From: Acidithiobacillus sulfuriphilus
GTDB taxonomy: Bacteria; Pseudomonadota; Gammaproteobacteria; Acidithiobacillales; Acidithiobacillaceae
Assembly (NCBI RefSeq): GCF_003721225.1
Contig: NZ_RIZI01000144.1
Span: 1 to 20,790, forward strand
Length of the DNA stretch: 20,790 nt
Direction of reading: 5' to 3'
Shown here: positions 8,319-16,338 of the stretch, one piece after another
How positions within the stretch are numbered: position 1 is the stretch's first letter
Layout: each line of letters begins with the position of its first letter
The notes under the pieces: model-generated
What the model was told of the DNA's origin: nothing
Seen by the model: only the letters and a program-made list of their open reading frames with translations
Databases searched by the model: none
Position numbers and translations under genes: made by a program

Positions 8319-9161
8319 TCAGTGGCTGGCGTGCTGGAGTTCTTTGCCCAGCCGCGGGTGTTGGGCAAACAGGGTATCCACCAGCGCCGCCGCCATACCC
8401 TGGGAGTCCAGGCCGCTGCCGATGATTTGCGCCTTCACGGCCTTGGGTTTGGGTGCGAAGACCTTGCTGACCACCGTTGGCGAACCCTTGAGGCCGATCT
8501 TGCCCACATCTTCAATGCCCGCCATGTCCTTGTTCCATTTGCGGACCTCGAAGCGCGCCGCGCGGAACATATCATCCATGCTGGCATAGCGGATCTGATT
8601 GGTGCCTTCGAGCATGGTGATGAGGGCGGGCAGGCGGGTGCGGATGACTTGTACGCCCCCTTCGGCGCGCCGGCGCACGGTGATCTCCCGATTCTGCAGA
8701 TCCACGGCGTCGATGCCGGAGACGTAGGTGAGGAGTTGCAGGCCCAGACGCTTGGCGATGCCCGGCCCGACCTGGGCGGTGTCACCGTCAATGGTCTGTT
8801 TGCCGGTAAACACCAGATCCACCGGGTGCTCCTCGCCAATCTTGCGAATGGTCTGGGCCAGGGCGTAGGAAGTGGCCAGGGTGTCGGCCCCGGCGAAGGC
8901 GCGATCGGTCAGCAGAATGGTGTCATCCACACCGAAGGAAACGGCCTTGCGCAGGGCATCTTCGGCCTGGGGCGGGCCCATGGTCAGGACCGTCACCCGT
9001 CCGCCCATGCGGTCCTTGAGGCGCAGCGCCTCTTCCAGGGCAAAGAGGTCGAAGGGATTGATGATGGCCGGAACGCCCTGACGCATGATGGTATTGGTGA
9101 CCGGATGGACGCGGATCTGGGCGCTGTCCGGAACCTGCTTGATGCAAACGACGATGTGCAT
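8319..9161 (-). CDS. fixA: FixA, electron-transfer flavoprotein beta subunit
   Basis: The 280-residue ETF-beta-like protein starts [20 protein letters not shown] and contains [18 protein letters not shown], the nucleotide-binding [20 protein letters not shown] segment and [19 protein letters not shown], all standard for FixA. ATG at 9161 has AGGAG nine bases upstream. It is the first gene of the fix operon. A sigma-54 promoter lies about 55-70 bp upstream, with an IHF-like site and a NifA site beyond it, so expression should follow nitrogen-fixing conditions. FixA probably holds, with FixB, the bifurcating flavin that oxidises NADH. Confidence 0.97.
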   Translation of the reverse strand: MHIVVCIKQVPDSAQIRVHPVTNTIMRQGVPAIINPFDLFALEEALRLKDRMGGRVTVLTMGPPQAEDALRKAVSFGVDDTILLTDRAFAGADTLATSYALAQTIRKIGEEHPVDLVFTGKQTIDGDTAQVGPGIAKRLGLQLLTYVSGIDAVDLQNREITVRRRAEGGVQVIRTRLPALITMLEGTNQIRYASMDDMFRAARFEVRKWNKDMAGIEDVGKIGLKGSPTVVSKVFAPKPKAVKAQIIGSGLDSQGMAAALVDTLFAQHPRLGKELQHASH

Positions 9162-9216
9162 GGTGTGCTCCTGTTCCCGTCGCGAAAACGCGCTTTACCC
9201 TTTCCAGAACGATAAA

Positions 9217-9232
9217 AGCAATCTTCATTCCA
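9217..9232 (-). promoter_or_regulatory. Sigma-54 (-24/-12) promoter of fixABCX
   Basis: On the minus strand this reads TGGAATGAAGATTGCT, against consensus TGGCAYR-N4-TTGCW. Only one defined position differs, and the invariant GG-N10-GC spacing is exact. Transcription should start near 9206, leaving a leader of about 45 bases before fixA. A matching NifA site and an IHF-like site lie upstream at the expected distances. Confidence 0.88.
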
Positions 9233-9248
9233 TCTCGGGATATTTTAT

Positions 9249-9261
9249 TAACTATATGATT
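9249..9261 (-). promoter_or_regulatory. IHF-like site upstream of fixA
   Basis: The minus strand reads AATCATATAGTTA, matching 12 of 13 positions of the IHF consensus WATCAANNNNTTR in AT-rich surroundings. It lies between the NifA site and the -24/-12 element. Its centre is 36.5 bp upstream of the -12 GC, the same as the IHF-like site of the iscA promoter. IHF bending here would bring NifA to the polymerase. Confidence 0.6.
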
Positions 9262-9309
9262 GAAATATGGAATATGTAATTATCCGGAAAAATATCGGGG
9301 GTGCTGTTT

Positions 9310-9325
9310 TGTGCGCTTCCCGACA
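9310..9325. promoter_or_regulatory. NifA upstream activator sequence for fixABCX
   Basis: TGT-GCGCTTCCCG-ACA is an exact TGT-N10-ACA NifA site. Its centre is 99 bp upstream of the -12 GC, or about -111 from the expected start, inside the usual window. It lies only 31 bp past the nifW stop, so it is certainly intergenic. Confidence 0.8.
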
Positions 9326-9355
9326 GAGTTGTCCGATTTCCTACGGAAGGCGGCC

Positions 9356-9688
9356 TCAGGCGTCCTTATGCAGGCTGAGCCGGACCTGGTCCAGACCGAC
9401 GTGGGCCGTTCCCTGGGCCTGGAGGAAGACCTTGAAGACCTTTTCCGTGACGGCATCGGAGTGGACGAAGTCCTGGTAAGCCCTTTCCAGGAGCATGCGG
9501 TAGGTGGCCTTGAGGGCGTCGTCGTCTAGGGCATCCACGTCGGGGGTACGGCGCAGGTAGTCGTGAAAGCGCTTGAGGATATGCAGCCGGTTGACGTGTA
9601 CCACGGAGGCTTCGTAATCGATCTCCAGAAATTTCAGGAAATCTTCGGCGGAAGACAGGGTTGCCAAGGTCTTGCGAAATTCGCTCAT
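9356..9688 (-). CDS. nifW: NifW, nitrogenase stabilising/protective protein
   Basis: The 110-residue protein has the family-typical beginning EFRKTLATLSSAEDFLKFL, then VVHVNRLHILKRFHDYL and a C-terminal helix pair with FLQAQGTAHVGLDQVR. NifW interacts with the MoFe protein and is linked to its maturation and to protection under oxygen; its exact chemistry is unsettled. The ATG at 9688 is taken because GAGGAG lies at ideal distance; an ATG five codons earlier would place that ribosome site inside the gene. It begins 11 bp after the cysE stop and is the last gene of the iscA operon. nifZ and nifM, which follow nifW in Azotobacter, are not here. Confidence 0.93.
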   Translation of the reverse strand: MSEFRKTLATLSSAEDFLKFLEIDYEASVVHVNRLHILKRFHDYLRRTPDVDALDDDALKATYRMLLERAYQDFVHSDAVTEKVFKVFLQAQGTAHVGLDQVRLSLHKDA

Positions 9689-9699
9689 TGTTCGTCTCC

Positions 9700-10494
9700 T
9701 CATGATGATTTCCGTGGGCTTTGGGCAGTCGACGCTGCCCCGCCACAAAAGGCGGGGGACGCCTCCAAACAGGTGGAACAGTCGGCTTCGGGAGCCTGGG
9801 CTGGGATGCCGGCCGCCGCTACCTGCGCCTCCAGGTGGCCGATACGCTCCATGAGACACTGGATGGCCTTGCCGACCGGATCTGGCATGAGGTGGTGATC
9901 CAGGTCGATGCCATGGGGGGTGATGCGCCGCCGCTCCGGGGGAAGCACCACGCGGCCGGGTATGCCCACCACCGTCATGCTGGGTGCAACGTCCTCGATC
10001 ACTACGGCATTGGCGCCGACTCTGGCCCCACGGCCGATGGTGACCGGCCCGAGGATCTTGGCACCGGCACCCACCATCACCCCATCCTCCAGGGTGGGAT
10101 GGCGCTTGCCCGGATTCCAACTGGTGCCCCCCAGGGTGACCCCATGGTAGAGCGTGCAATCGTCGCCGATTTCGGCGGTTTCGCCGATGACCACGCCCAT
10201 GCCGTGATCGATGAAAAGCCGCCGGCCGATCCGGGCGCCGGGATGGATGTCAATGCCGGTGAAAAGGCGCGCGAGGGCGCTCAGCACCCGCGCCGGATAG
10301 CGCCATTTCCATCGCCACAGGCGGTGGGCGAAACGGTGGGCCAACAGGGCGTGAACGCCGGGGTAAGTGGTGAGGACCTCCAACAGGTTGCGGGCGGCGG
10401 GGTCCCGTTCAAAGACGCAGCGCAGGTCGTCGCGCAAGAGGGGGAACAGTCCCGCTCGCCGGATCGGCTGCTTTTCCACCAGTGGTGTCGCCAT
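9700..10494 (-). CDS. cysE: Serine O-acetyltransferase, nif-associated
   Basis: The enzyme acetylates serine with acetyl-CoA, giving O-acetylserine for cysteine synthesis. The 264-residue protein has a short helical N-terminal domain and a left-handed beta-helix of hexapeptide repeats (about 85-190). Active-site histidines lie in [18 protein letters not shown] and [13 protein letters not shown]-terminal tail carries three cysteines (DCSTCLEA and PAFC). GGGAG precedes the ATG at 10494, 13 bp after nifV. Placed between nifV and nifW, as in the Azotobacter nif cluster (cysE1), it should raise cysteine supply for NifS-driven cluster assembly. A housekeeping copy is likely elsewhere in the genome. 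Confidence 0.95.
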   Translation of the reverse strand: MATPLVEKQPIRRAGLFPLLRDDLRCVFERDPAARNLLEVLTTYPGVHALLAHRFAHRLWRWKWRYPARVLSALARLFTGIDIHPGARIGRRLFIDHGMGVVIGETAEIGDDCTLYHGVTLGGTSWNPGKRHPTLEDGVMVGAGAKILGPVTIGRGARVGANAVVIEDVAPSMTVVGIPGRVVLPPERRRITPHGIDLDHHLMPDPVGKAIQCLMERIGHLEAQVAAAGIPAQAPEADCSTCLEASPAFCGGAASTAQSPRKSS

Positions 10495-10507
10495 GGGCCT
10501 TCTCCCT

Positions 10508-11668
10508 TTATGAGTGCTGCCGAGTGGGCTCCGAGATTTCCAGCAGGAAGCGCTTCAAATCGTCGGAGTGGGGTGCCCGCTTGCTGTGCAGCACATATTT
10601 CCGGATCTCGGCGAGGATGGTCTGGGCCTGGATGTCGCTGATGCCGATGCCGAGATCCGCGTAAGCCTGGATGATCGCCCGGGTGCCCGAGTGTTTGCCC
10701 AGGACCAGCAGGTGTTGACGCCCCAGTTCCGCAGGGTCGAAGCTCTGGTAATTGCGCGGGTCCTTGAGGATCCCATCCACATGAATGCCGGATTCGTGGG
10801 TGAATATGGCGTTGCCGACGATGCTCTTGCCGGCCGCCACCGGCCGCGCCGAGGCCTCCGCCACCAGTTGCGAAATGGCGCCAAAGCGCCGCACATCGAT
10901 GCCGGTATCGCAACCATAGAGATGGTGCAGGCACATCACCACCTCTTCCAGAGGGGCGTTGCCGGCCCGCTCGCCGAGGCCGTTGACGGTGGTGTTGACG
11001 TGGGTCGCGCCATGGCGCAGGGCGGCGATGGAATTGGCGGTGGCGAGGCCGAGGTCGTCATGGGCGTGGATCTCGATTTCCATATCCACCCCGGCGCGGA
11101 GGCGCCGGATGGCGTCGGCGGTGCTGAAGGGATCCAGCGTCCCGAGGGTATCGGCAAAGCGAAAACGCCGCGCCCCGGCGCGCTGCGCCGTTTCGGCCAC
11201 CTGCAGAACGAATTCGCTGGAGGCGCGGGAGGCATCTTCCCCGCCCACCGCCACGTCCATGCCCAGATCCAGGACCTGACGGACGCGGCGATCCACCTGC
11301 TGCAGGACCCAGCGGCGGTCCTTGCCCAGCTTGCGCTCGATTTGCAGGTCCGATACCGGGATGGAAATGTTCAGCATATCGACGTGGCAGCGCGCGGCGG
11401 CCGCCAGGTCCGTGTCATGCATGCGGCACCAGGCCACCAGCCTGGCCTCCAGCCCCATGCCGGCAATGGCGCGAATGACCTCCTCCTCTTCCGGCCCCAT
11501 GGCCGGAATGCCCAGTTCCAATTCGGGCACCCCCGCTTCCACCAGATTTTTGGCAATCAGCATCTTCTCTTCGGGGCGAAAGGCCACCCCGGCGGTCTGT
11601 TCGCCGTCCCGCAGGGTGGTGTCGTGAATCACCACCAGATCATTGCTGATGTGGGTGAGCTCATGCAT
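10508..11668 (-). CDS. nifV: NifV, homocitrate synthase
   Basis: NifV condenses acetyl-CoA and 2-oxoglutarate to R-homocitrate, the organic ligand of FeMo-cofactor. The 386-residue product shows the alpha-isopropylmalate/homocitrate synthase signatures [19 protein letters not shown] near residue 12, metal-binding [16 protein letters not shown], and [20 protein letters not shown]. The start at 11668 (MHELTHISN) overlaps the nifS stop by 8 bp. Extensions upstream are rejected because they would run deep into nifS. No good Shine-Dalgarno precedes the ATG, so initiation probably depends on ribosomes finishing nifS. Length is normal for NifV. Confidence 0.96.
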   Translation of the reverse strand: MHELTHISNDLVVIHDTTLRDGEQTAGVAFRPEEKMLIAKNLVEAGVPELELGIPAMGPEEEEVIRAIAGMGLEARLVAWCRMHDTDLAAAARCHVDMLNISIPVSDLQIERKLGKDRRWVLQQVDRRVRQVLDLGMDVAVGGEDASRASSEFVLQVAETAQRAGARRFRFADTLGTLDPFSTADAIRRLRAGVDMEIEIHAHDDLGLATANSIAALRHGATHVNTTVNGLGERAGNAPLEEVVMCLHHLYGCDTGIDVRRFGAISQLVAEASARPVAAGKSIVGNAIFTHESGIHVDGILKDPRNYQSFDPAELGRQHLLVLGKHSGTRAIIQAYADLGIGISDIQAQTILAEIRKYVLHSKRAPHSDDLKRFLLEISEPTRQHS

Positions 11669-12875
11669 AAACGGGTGAAAAGGCTTTCTCGGCGTCGATG
11701 GGACCCGTGACGCCCCAGTAGGGGGAGAGGCGGCGCAACTGGGCGATAATGGGCGGCGTCTGGGCGATGACCCAATCCACTTCCGCGTCGGTGCTCTCCC
11801 GCGACAGGGAGAAACGGATGGTGCCGTGGGCGGCGGTGTAGGGGATGTCCATGGCGCGCAGCACATGGGAAGGCTCCAGAGACCCCGAGGTGCAGGCCGA
11901 CCCGGAGGAAGCGGCGATGCCCACCCGGCTCAGGAGCAGCAGGATCGCCTCTCCTTCAATATATTCAAAGGAAATGCTGGCGGTGTTGGGCAGACGGTTG
12001 GGCAGGTCGCCATTGACGAAGGAATAGGGCACCTGTTCCAGAATGCCGGCTTCGAGGCGATCGCGCAGGCGGCGCACGCCTGAGTTTTCCCAGGCCATGT
12101 GCTCCAGGGCCAGTTCCGCAGCCTTGCCCAGGCCGATGATCCCCGTGGTGTTTTCCGTCCCGGCGCGCCGTCCCCGTTCCTGGTGGCCGCCGCGCAGGAA
12201 GGGCCGAAAGCGGGTGCCGCGCCGCAGGTAGAGGGCACCGACCCCTTTGGGGGCATGCAACTTGTGGCCGGAAAGGGAGAGCATGTCGATGGCGGAATCC
12301 CGCATGTTCAAGGGGATCTTGCCCACCGCCTGAACGGCATCGGTATGGAAGAGAACGCCCTTTTCCTTGGCCATCCGGGCCAGGGTCTCCACGGGAAAAA
12401 TGGTACCCGTCTCGTTGTTGGCAAACATGATGGAAACCACCGCCACCCGGTCGCTGAGGACCTCGGCGTAGCGATCCATCTGCAGACGACCCTCTTTGTC
12501 CACCGGGATGTAATGCACCGTGTAGCCTTCGTGGCGTTCCAGATGCTCGCAAAGGGTGAGTACGGCCGGGTGCTCCACCACGCTGGTGATGATTTCCCGC
12601 CGCTCGGGGAAGGCCGCGAGGGCGGAGAGGATGGCGGTGGCATCGGATTCGGTGCCGCAGGAGGTGAAAATGACCTCGGAGTCATGCTCGGCGCCGAGGA
12701 GCTTTTGTACCTCGACCCGCGCCCACTCCAGCCGCTTGCCCGTATCTCCCCCAAAGCTGTGCATGGAGGACGGGTTCCCGAACTGCTCGCTAAAATAAGG
12801 AAGCATCGTCTCCAGCACCAGGGGATCTACTCGGGTGGTCGCGTTATTGTCCATATAGGCCGTGGTCATGGTCAT
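11661..12875 (-). CDS. nifS: NifS, cysteine desulfurase
   Basis: This PLP enzyme releases sulfur from cysteine for cluster assembly on NifU. The 404-residue product has [19 protein letters not shown] near its start, the PLP lysine in [18 protein letters not shown] and the catalytic cysteine in the class I loop [20 protein letters not shown]. The first ATG (12875) overlaps the nifU stop as ATGA, but a second in-frame ATG at 12869 has better spacing (seven bases) from the GGGAG, so the true start may be two codons later. Gene order and coupling to nifU match their direct partnership. Confidence 0.96.
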   Translation of the reverse strand: MTMTTAYMDNNATTRVDPLVLETMLPYFSEQFGNPSSMHSFGGDTGKRLEWARVEVQKLLGAEHDSEVIFTSCGTESDATAILSALAAFPERREIITSVVEHPAVLTLCEHLERHEGYTVHYIPVDKEGRLQMDRYAEVLSDRVAVVSIMFANNETGTIFPVETLARMAKEKGVLFHTDAVQAVGKIPLNMRDSAIDMLSLSGHKLHAPKGVGALYLRRGTRFRPFLRGGHQERGRRAGTENTTGIIGLGKAAELALEHMAWENSGVRRLRDRLEAGILEQVPYSFVNGDLPNRLPNTASISFEYIEGEAILLLLSRVGIAASSGSACTSGSLEPSHVLRAMDIPYTAAHGTIRFSLSRESTDAEVDWVIAQTPPIIAQLRRLSPYWGVTGPIDAEKAFSPVYA

Positions 12876-13759
12876 GCTCCCACCGCGTGGGCCATCTGGG
12901 CGGGAACCACCCGCACCGGGCGGCCGAGGACCAGCATCAGGCGCTCCTGGATACCGGAGATGGTCAGCCCCGACATCTGGCAACCCATGCAGGACCCGCT
13001 CATGGCCACCGTGACCGTATCCCCATCCACATCCACCAGCTCGATATCGCCGCCATCGAGCTGGAACTGCGGGCGCATTTCATCGATGACCGCAGAGATC
13101 TTCTGGATCTTCTGCACCAAGGTCATGGGTTTGGCCACGGCGCTGACCGGGATGCTTTGTGGGACCCTGGCAGGAGCGGCGGCGACCGGCTCGCCTTCAT
13201 GGACCTTGGCGAGGATCTCCTCGATCTTTTCGTGGCAACTTTCGCAGCCGCCGCCCGCCTTGGTGTAAAAGGTGATCTCTTCGATGCTGTGCAGGTCGTT
13301 TTCGCGGGCCACCTTCTCGATGAGGGCGGCGTCCACGCCGAAGCACTTGCAGATCAACGCCCCTTCCTCGTGGTCATCCGCCCACTCCTCACCCCGGTAA
13401 TTGGCAATGGCGGCATGGAGGGCCTCGGCGCCCATGACCGAGCAGTGCATCTTCTCGGGGGGCAGGCCGCCGAGGAACTCGGCGATGTCCTGGTTGCTGA
13501 CTTTCAAGGCTTCATCCAGGGTCTTGCCCTTGATGATCTCCGTCAGCGCCGAGGAAGAGGCAATGGCGGAGCCGCAACCAAAGGTCTGAAAGCGGGCATC
13601 GATGATGGTTTCGCTGTCTGGCTCCACCTTGAGCATGAGGCGCAGGGCGTCTCCACAACTGATGGACCCGACCTCGCCAACGGCGTTGGCGTCTTCCAGC
13701 ACCCCGGTGTTTTTGGGATTGAAGAAATAATCCTTGACCTTGTCCGTATAGTCCCACAT
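12872..13759 (-). CDS. nifU: NifU, Fe-S cluster assembly scaffold
   Basis: The full-length, three-module NifU has 295 residues. The IscU-like N-terminal domain carries scaffold cysteines C35 (SISCGDA), C62 ([14 protein letters not shown]) and C106 (MHCSVMG). The central [2Fe-2S] domain has ICKCFGV and [10 protein letters not shown]. The C-terminal Nfu-like domain has [10 protein letters not shown]. An alanine/proline-rich linker separates the last two modules. All expected cluster ligands are present. ATG at 13759 ([15 protein letters not shown]) is the conserved family start, preceded by a GGGGGTG ribosome site and only 4 bp after the iscA stop. It accepts sulfur from NifS and hands clusters to nitrogenase components. 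Confidence 0.97.
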   Translation of the reverse strand: MWDYTDKVKDYFFNPKNTGVLEDANAVGEVGSISCGDALRLMLKVEPDSETIIDARFQTFGCGSAIASSSALTEIIKGKTLDEALKVSNQDIAEFLGGLPPEKMHCSVMGAEALHAAIANYRGEEWADDHEEGALICKCFGVDAALIEKVARENDLHSIEEITFYTKAGGGCESCHEKIEEILAKVHEGEPVAAAPARVPQSIPVSAVAKPMTLVQKIQKISAVIDEMRPQFQLDGGDIELVDVDGDTVTVAMSGSCMGCQMSGLTISGIQERLMLVLGRPVRVVPAQMAHAVGA

Positions 13760-13763
13760 GGCA

Positions 13764-14132
13764 TCACCCCCGATGACCGCAAGCGGATCCCTGGGCGGCG
13801 GCAGCCTCATCCCCAGTGGAAAACGAAGAACCGCAGCCGCAGGTGGCCTTGGCGTTGGGATTTTCGAAACGGAAGCCGACGCCGCTGATATCCTCGACAT
13901 AATCGATGACGACCCCCTGCAGGAGGGGCGCGCTGTCGGGATCGACGAAGATCTGCAGGCCATCCAGGGCGACGATGGCATCGTCAGCGGCGGCTTGCGC
14001 TTCCAGGCCCATGCCGTATTGATAACCGGAGCAGCCGCCACCGGAAACCATTACCCGCAATGCCGTCGCTTCGGGAGTGGTGGAAATGAGTCCTTTCACG
14101 GCGCTGATCGCCTTTTCCGTCAATACCAGCAT
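13764..14132 (-). CDS. iscA: A-type Fe-S carrier protein, nif-associated (IscA)
   Basis: The 122-residue HesB/IscA family protein contains the three conserved cysteines, in [12 protein letters not shown] and in the C-terminal ATCGCGSSF. It also has [18 protein letters not shown], typical of A-type carriers. The ATG at 14132 has GAGGAG at ideal distance; a longer frame to 14186 would overlap the sigma-54 promoter and is rejected. It is the first gene of the iscA-nifUSV-cysE-nifW operon, as iscA-nif is in Azotobacter. A short alanine-rich tail with one extra cysteine follows the CGC motif. Confidence 0.94.
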   Translation of the reverse strand: MLVLTEKAISAVKGLISTTPEATALRVMVSGGGCSGYQYGMGLEAQAAADDAIVALDGLQIFVDPDSAPLLQGVVIDYVEDISGVGFRFENPNAKATCGCGSSFSTGDEAAAAQGSACGHRG

Positions 14133-14169
14133 GGCACGCTCCTCAGATGAAGGGTCTTGGGGAGTAGTA

Positions 14170-14185
14170 AGCAAGAGTCGGGCCA
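14170..14185 (-). promoter_or_regulatory. Sigma-54 (-24/-12) promoter of the iscA-nifUSV operon
   Basis: The minus strand reads TGGCCCGACTCTTGCT, with one mismatch to TGGCAYR-N4-TTGCW and exact GG-N10-GC spacing. The predicted start is near 14160, giving a leader of about 28 bases that includes the iscA ribosome site. NifA and IHF-like sites lie upstream. Confidence 0.9.
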
Positions 14186-14201
14186 TCTCGATGCTTGATT
14201 A

Positions 14202-14214
14202 TAATATGATGATA
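14202..14214 (-). promoter_or_regulatory. IHF-like site upstream of iscA
   Basis: TATCATCATATTA on the minus strand matches 12 of 13 positions of WATCAANNNNTTR, with the same single deviation as the site upstream of fixA. It lies within a strongly AT-rich block (14190-14240), centred 36.5 bp upstream of the -12 GC. Confidence 0.6.
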
Positions 14215-14256
14215 TGTATAAATTTTTTTATTTACCAGGAATGATGGGCTGGATAT

Positions 14257-14272
14257 TGTCTGGTTTATTACA
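14257..14272. promoter_or_regulatory. NifA upstream activator sequence for iscA operon
   Basis: TGT-CTGGTTTATT-ACA is an exact TGT-N10-ACA NifA site. Its centre is 93 bp upstream of the -12 GC, about -105 from the expected start, comparable to the site that serves fixA. Confidence 0.82.
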
Positions 14273-14669
14273 GAAATATGGACGTGTTTGAAGGGATTCC
14301 AACAAAGGGCGCGAGGACTGGACGAGCCAGCGCGGCGGCGCTGACCGCCCACCATCACGGCGAGGCCAGTGCGTAGGGGGCCGCCGGCCCCATTACGCTA
14401 ATCTGCAGGCTGCGCTTGGTTTTGGGGACATGGACGGGCGTGGCCAGACAGATTGATCACTGAACCACCCCCGTAGCGGATGCGGGAGATCACCTTTGCT
14501 GGAAAGGAATCCATGGTCAGGCGGTCCCAAAGGACAGCGACAGAGGGGGAACGGCCATTGGTGGATGGCAAGTCGCCACATCTGCAGTCAATCCGGTTCT
14601 GTCACCTCACAGCCCTCTGGCTTGGGGGAGTCAGTCAAGGGGAGGCGATGGTCATCGCCACGGAGAGCG
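14273..14669. other. Non-coding stretch of about 400 bp
   Basis: No reading frame here has both a ribosome site and protein-like composition. The stretch separates the nif promoter region from the small gene at 14670-14942 and holds one strong hairpin (14371-14398). A short minus-strand frame ending at about 14350 looks mildly protein-like at its end but has no start signal. I see no tRNA fold. Confidence 0.5.
14371..14398. repeat. Strong interrupted hairpin
   Basis: The arms GCGTA (14371-14375) and TACGC (14394-14398) flank an inner stem GGGGCC (14377-14382) and GGCCCC (14386-14391) with a 3-nt loop. There is one unpaired base on one side and two on the other, giving 11 base pairs in all. 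No T-run follows on either strand. It could be a factor-assisted terminator shielding the nif promoter from transcription coming from the right, or an isolated extragenic palindrome. Confidence 0.5.
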
Positions 14670-14942
14670 TCACCCCAAGCACTGTTCCACATCCGTCAAG
14701 CCATCTTCATACATGCCGTAAGCATCCAGCACCAACCGGTCCACGGCTTCGCTGTAGGATACGCCCCATGCTTTGGCCAAGTGTTTGATTCGCCAGTTGG
14801 CCGCGTAGCTCAAGCGCACATCGTGGTTGAGCCGGTGACGACTCGCCGGCACCCGCTGCTGATGCCGGCTCCTTCCCGAACCTTCCTGGCGCCCGCTGTC
14901 CTGGCGCGCCACCTGGGTGTTGTGATCATTTTCAGTATCCAT
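14670..14942 (-). CDS. Small protein, possible ribbon-helix-helix DNA-binding
   Basis: The 90-residue product has an excellent ribosome site (AAGGAGG, six bases before the ATG at 14942), which is the main evidence that the gene is real. The first 40 residues are polar, rich in Q, R, S and H, and look disordered. Residues 42-76 (DVRLSYAANWRIKHLAKAWG followed by VSYSEAVDRLVLDAYG) resemble a ribbon-helix-helix fold: a short strand, then two helices joined by a VSYSEA turn. That would make it a small transcription or partition regulator, but no named family is recognised. On the minus strand a TACAAT -10-like element lies just upstream, without a clear -35. It stands alone. Confidence 0.6.
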   Translation of the reverse strand: MDTENDHNTQVARQDSGRQEGSGRSRHQQRVPASRHRLNHDVRLSYAANWRIKHLAKAWGVSYSEAVDRLVLDAYGMYEDGLTDVEQCLG

Positions 14943-15201
14943 GGAACCTCCTTATGCAATGATTGTAAGGTGATGCGGCAACGAAAATCTTCAGCACTTC
15001 CATTTTCTCCTGGGACCCCGGCCCCGGTCCGGTTACATAAAACACATGAAATTGGAGTGTGAGTTATAAGAATCGTTCCGATGTCCATTGGAGTTGCCGA
15101 GGGATAGCTGCCTGACCGTCATCCCCATCGAGGTTTTCATCCCATACCGACGCCCAAGCGGAGTGGCATGGCCCATGCGCGCCGATCGGACTCCACGCAC
15201 G
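14943..15201. other. Intergenic region upstream of the small regulator-like gene
   Basis: This stretch holds the 3' flank of the ABC export operon and the 5' flank of the 14670-14942 gene. The octamer ATTGGAGT occurs twice in direct orientation (near 15051 and 15087), a spacing compatible with an operator, but such short repeats may be chance. No convincing terminator follows the last permease gene. Confidence 0.3.
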
Positions 15202-16335
15202 CTAATCGAGCGATTTGCGAAAACGCAGCACACTTATCGTCAACATTATCAACGCGAGCGATGCCAAGGCCCCGAGTTCCGGCCAGAGTACCGCGAAGCC
15301 TACCCCTTTGAGAAAAACCGCCCGGATGATCACCAAAAAATAGCGTAACGGATTGATCAAGGTAAACCATTGCAAAACTTTCGGCATGGCGGCGATCGGA
15401 AAGGCAAAGCCCGAGAGGATGAAAAAGGGGTTGAGCAGAAAGAAATTGAGGGCGAAGGCTTGCTGTTGCGTGCGCGAGAAAGTCGACATCAGCAAACCCA
15501 TGCCGACCACCGCCAGCAAAAACAGCGAGGACCCGACCAGCATCACCCAGGGACTGCCGATGAAAGGCACGTGGAACCAAGCGATGCCGACGATGCTGAC
15601 CAGCGCGATGTCGCCGAGCCCGATGAGAAAAAATGGCACGGTCTTGCCGAGAATGAACTCAACGGGCCGGATCGGGCTGACGAGGATCTGTTCGAGAGTG
15701 CCGACCTCGCGCTCGCGCACGATGGCGAAGGCGGTGAGGCTGACCACCTGCATCAGCGTCAGGGTGCCGATCACACCGGGGATGAAGAACCAGCGCTCGT
15801 CGAGCCCTTCGTTGAACCAGGGGCGCATCTGTACCGAAATGCCGATAGCCGGGACTGCAAGACCTGATCTGGAGGGAAAGATACGATTTGCCGCCTGCTC
15901 GGTGGAGAAATTGGCGACGATCTGGGCGATGTAACCGAGCGCGATGAGCGCCGTGTTCGAGTTTGTTCCATCCACGATGACTTGCAGTGGCGCGCTCTTC
16001 CCGTTTTCCAGGTCGCGGCTGAAGCCGGCGTGGATGACGATGGCGATGACGGCCTTGTCATGGTCGATGTCGCTGGTGATCTCGCTCTGGTTTGTGGCCA
16101 TGTCGACAATGTTGAAGCGAGAGGTGGCGGCGAAATGCGAGATCAGGCTGCGGCTGGCCTGGCTCTGATCGAGATCGAGCACTGCGGTCGTGACATGGTG
16201 CACGGTGAAGGTGGCGGCATAGCCGAAGACAAGCATCTGGATAATCATCGGGACGATGAGGCGGAACATCGCCCAGCGATCGCGCCGGAGTTCCAGGAAC
16301 TCCTTCATCAGCATGACCGAGAGGCGCTCGAACAT
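15202..16335 (-). CDS. ABC-2 type permease (second of pair)
   Basis: The 377-residue membrane protein has the DrrB/YhhJ-type ABC-2 layout. One N-terminal membrane segment (around FRLIVPMIIQMLVFGYAATF) is followed by a large external domain of about 150 residues, then five or so membrane segments from FFIPGVIGTLTLMQVVSLTA to the C-terminus. The EREVGTLEQILVSPIRPVEF coupling motif contacts the ATPase. It starts 3 bp after the stop of the preceding permease and has the same length, 377 residues. The two are clearly paralogous over the coupling motif and the C-terminal domain (compare GFAFPIAAMP with GYTFPIDQMP). The pair probably forms a heterodimeric pore. Substrate unknown. Confidence 0.9.
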   Translation of the reverse strand: MFERLSVMLMKEFLELRRDRWAMFRLIVPMIIQMLVFGYAATFTVHHVTTAVLDLDQSQASRSLISHFAATSRFNIVDMATNQSEITSDIDHDKAVIAIVIHAGFSRDLENGKSAPLQVIVDGTNSNTALIALGYIAQIVANFSTEQAANRIFPSRSGLAVPAIGISVQMRPWFNEGLDERWFFIPGVIGTLTLMQVVSLTAFAIVREREVGTLEQILVSPIRPVEFILGKTVPFFLIGLGDIALVSIVGIAWFHVPFIGSPWVMLVGSSLFLLAVVGMGLLMSTFSRTQQQAFALNFFLLNPFFILSGFAFPIAAMPKVLQWFTLINPLRYFLVIIRAVFLKGVGFAVLWPELGALASLALIMLTISVLRFRKSLD

Positions 16336-16338
16336 GGC

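Noticed and set aside
5948..9215. Very long plus-strand frames opposite fixC, fixB and fixA
   Set aside because: Their translations show no domain motifs, while the minus strand encodes complete FixCBA with all signatures. Mirror frames are expected at this GC content.
9329..9350. Terminator hairpin after nifW (TTCC-GTA-GGAA)
   Set aside because: The stem is only four base pairs and lacks a T-run. It is too weak to call.
14350..14450. Short minus-strand frame whose end (SLQISVMGPAAPYALASP) looks protein-like
   Set aside because: It is only about 30 codons after the previous stop and has no start signal. It may be a gene tail, but nothing else supports it.
14480..15062. Plus-strand frames covering 14480-14788 and 14496-15062
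   Set aside because: Composition is not protein-like and there is no ribosome site. They overlap a minus-strand gene that has an excellent one.
15040..15100. Direct repeats of ATTGGAGT as an operator or CRISPR-like repeat
   Set aside because: There are only two copies of eight bases. They are mentioned within the intergenic entry but are not enough for a feature.
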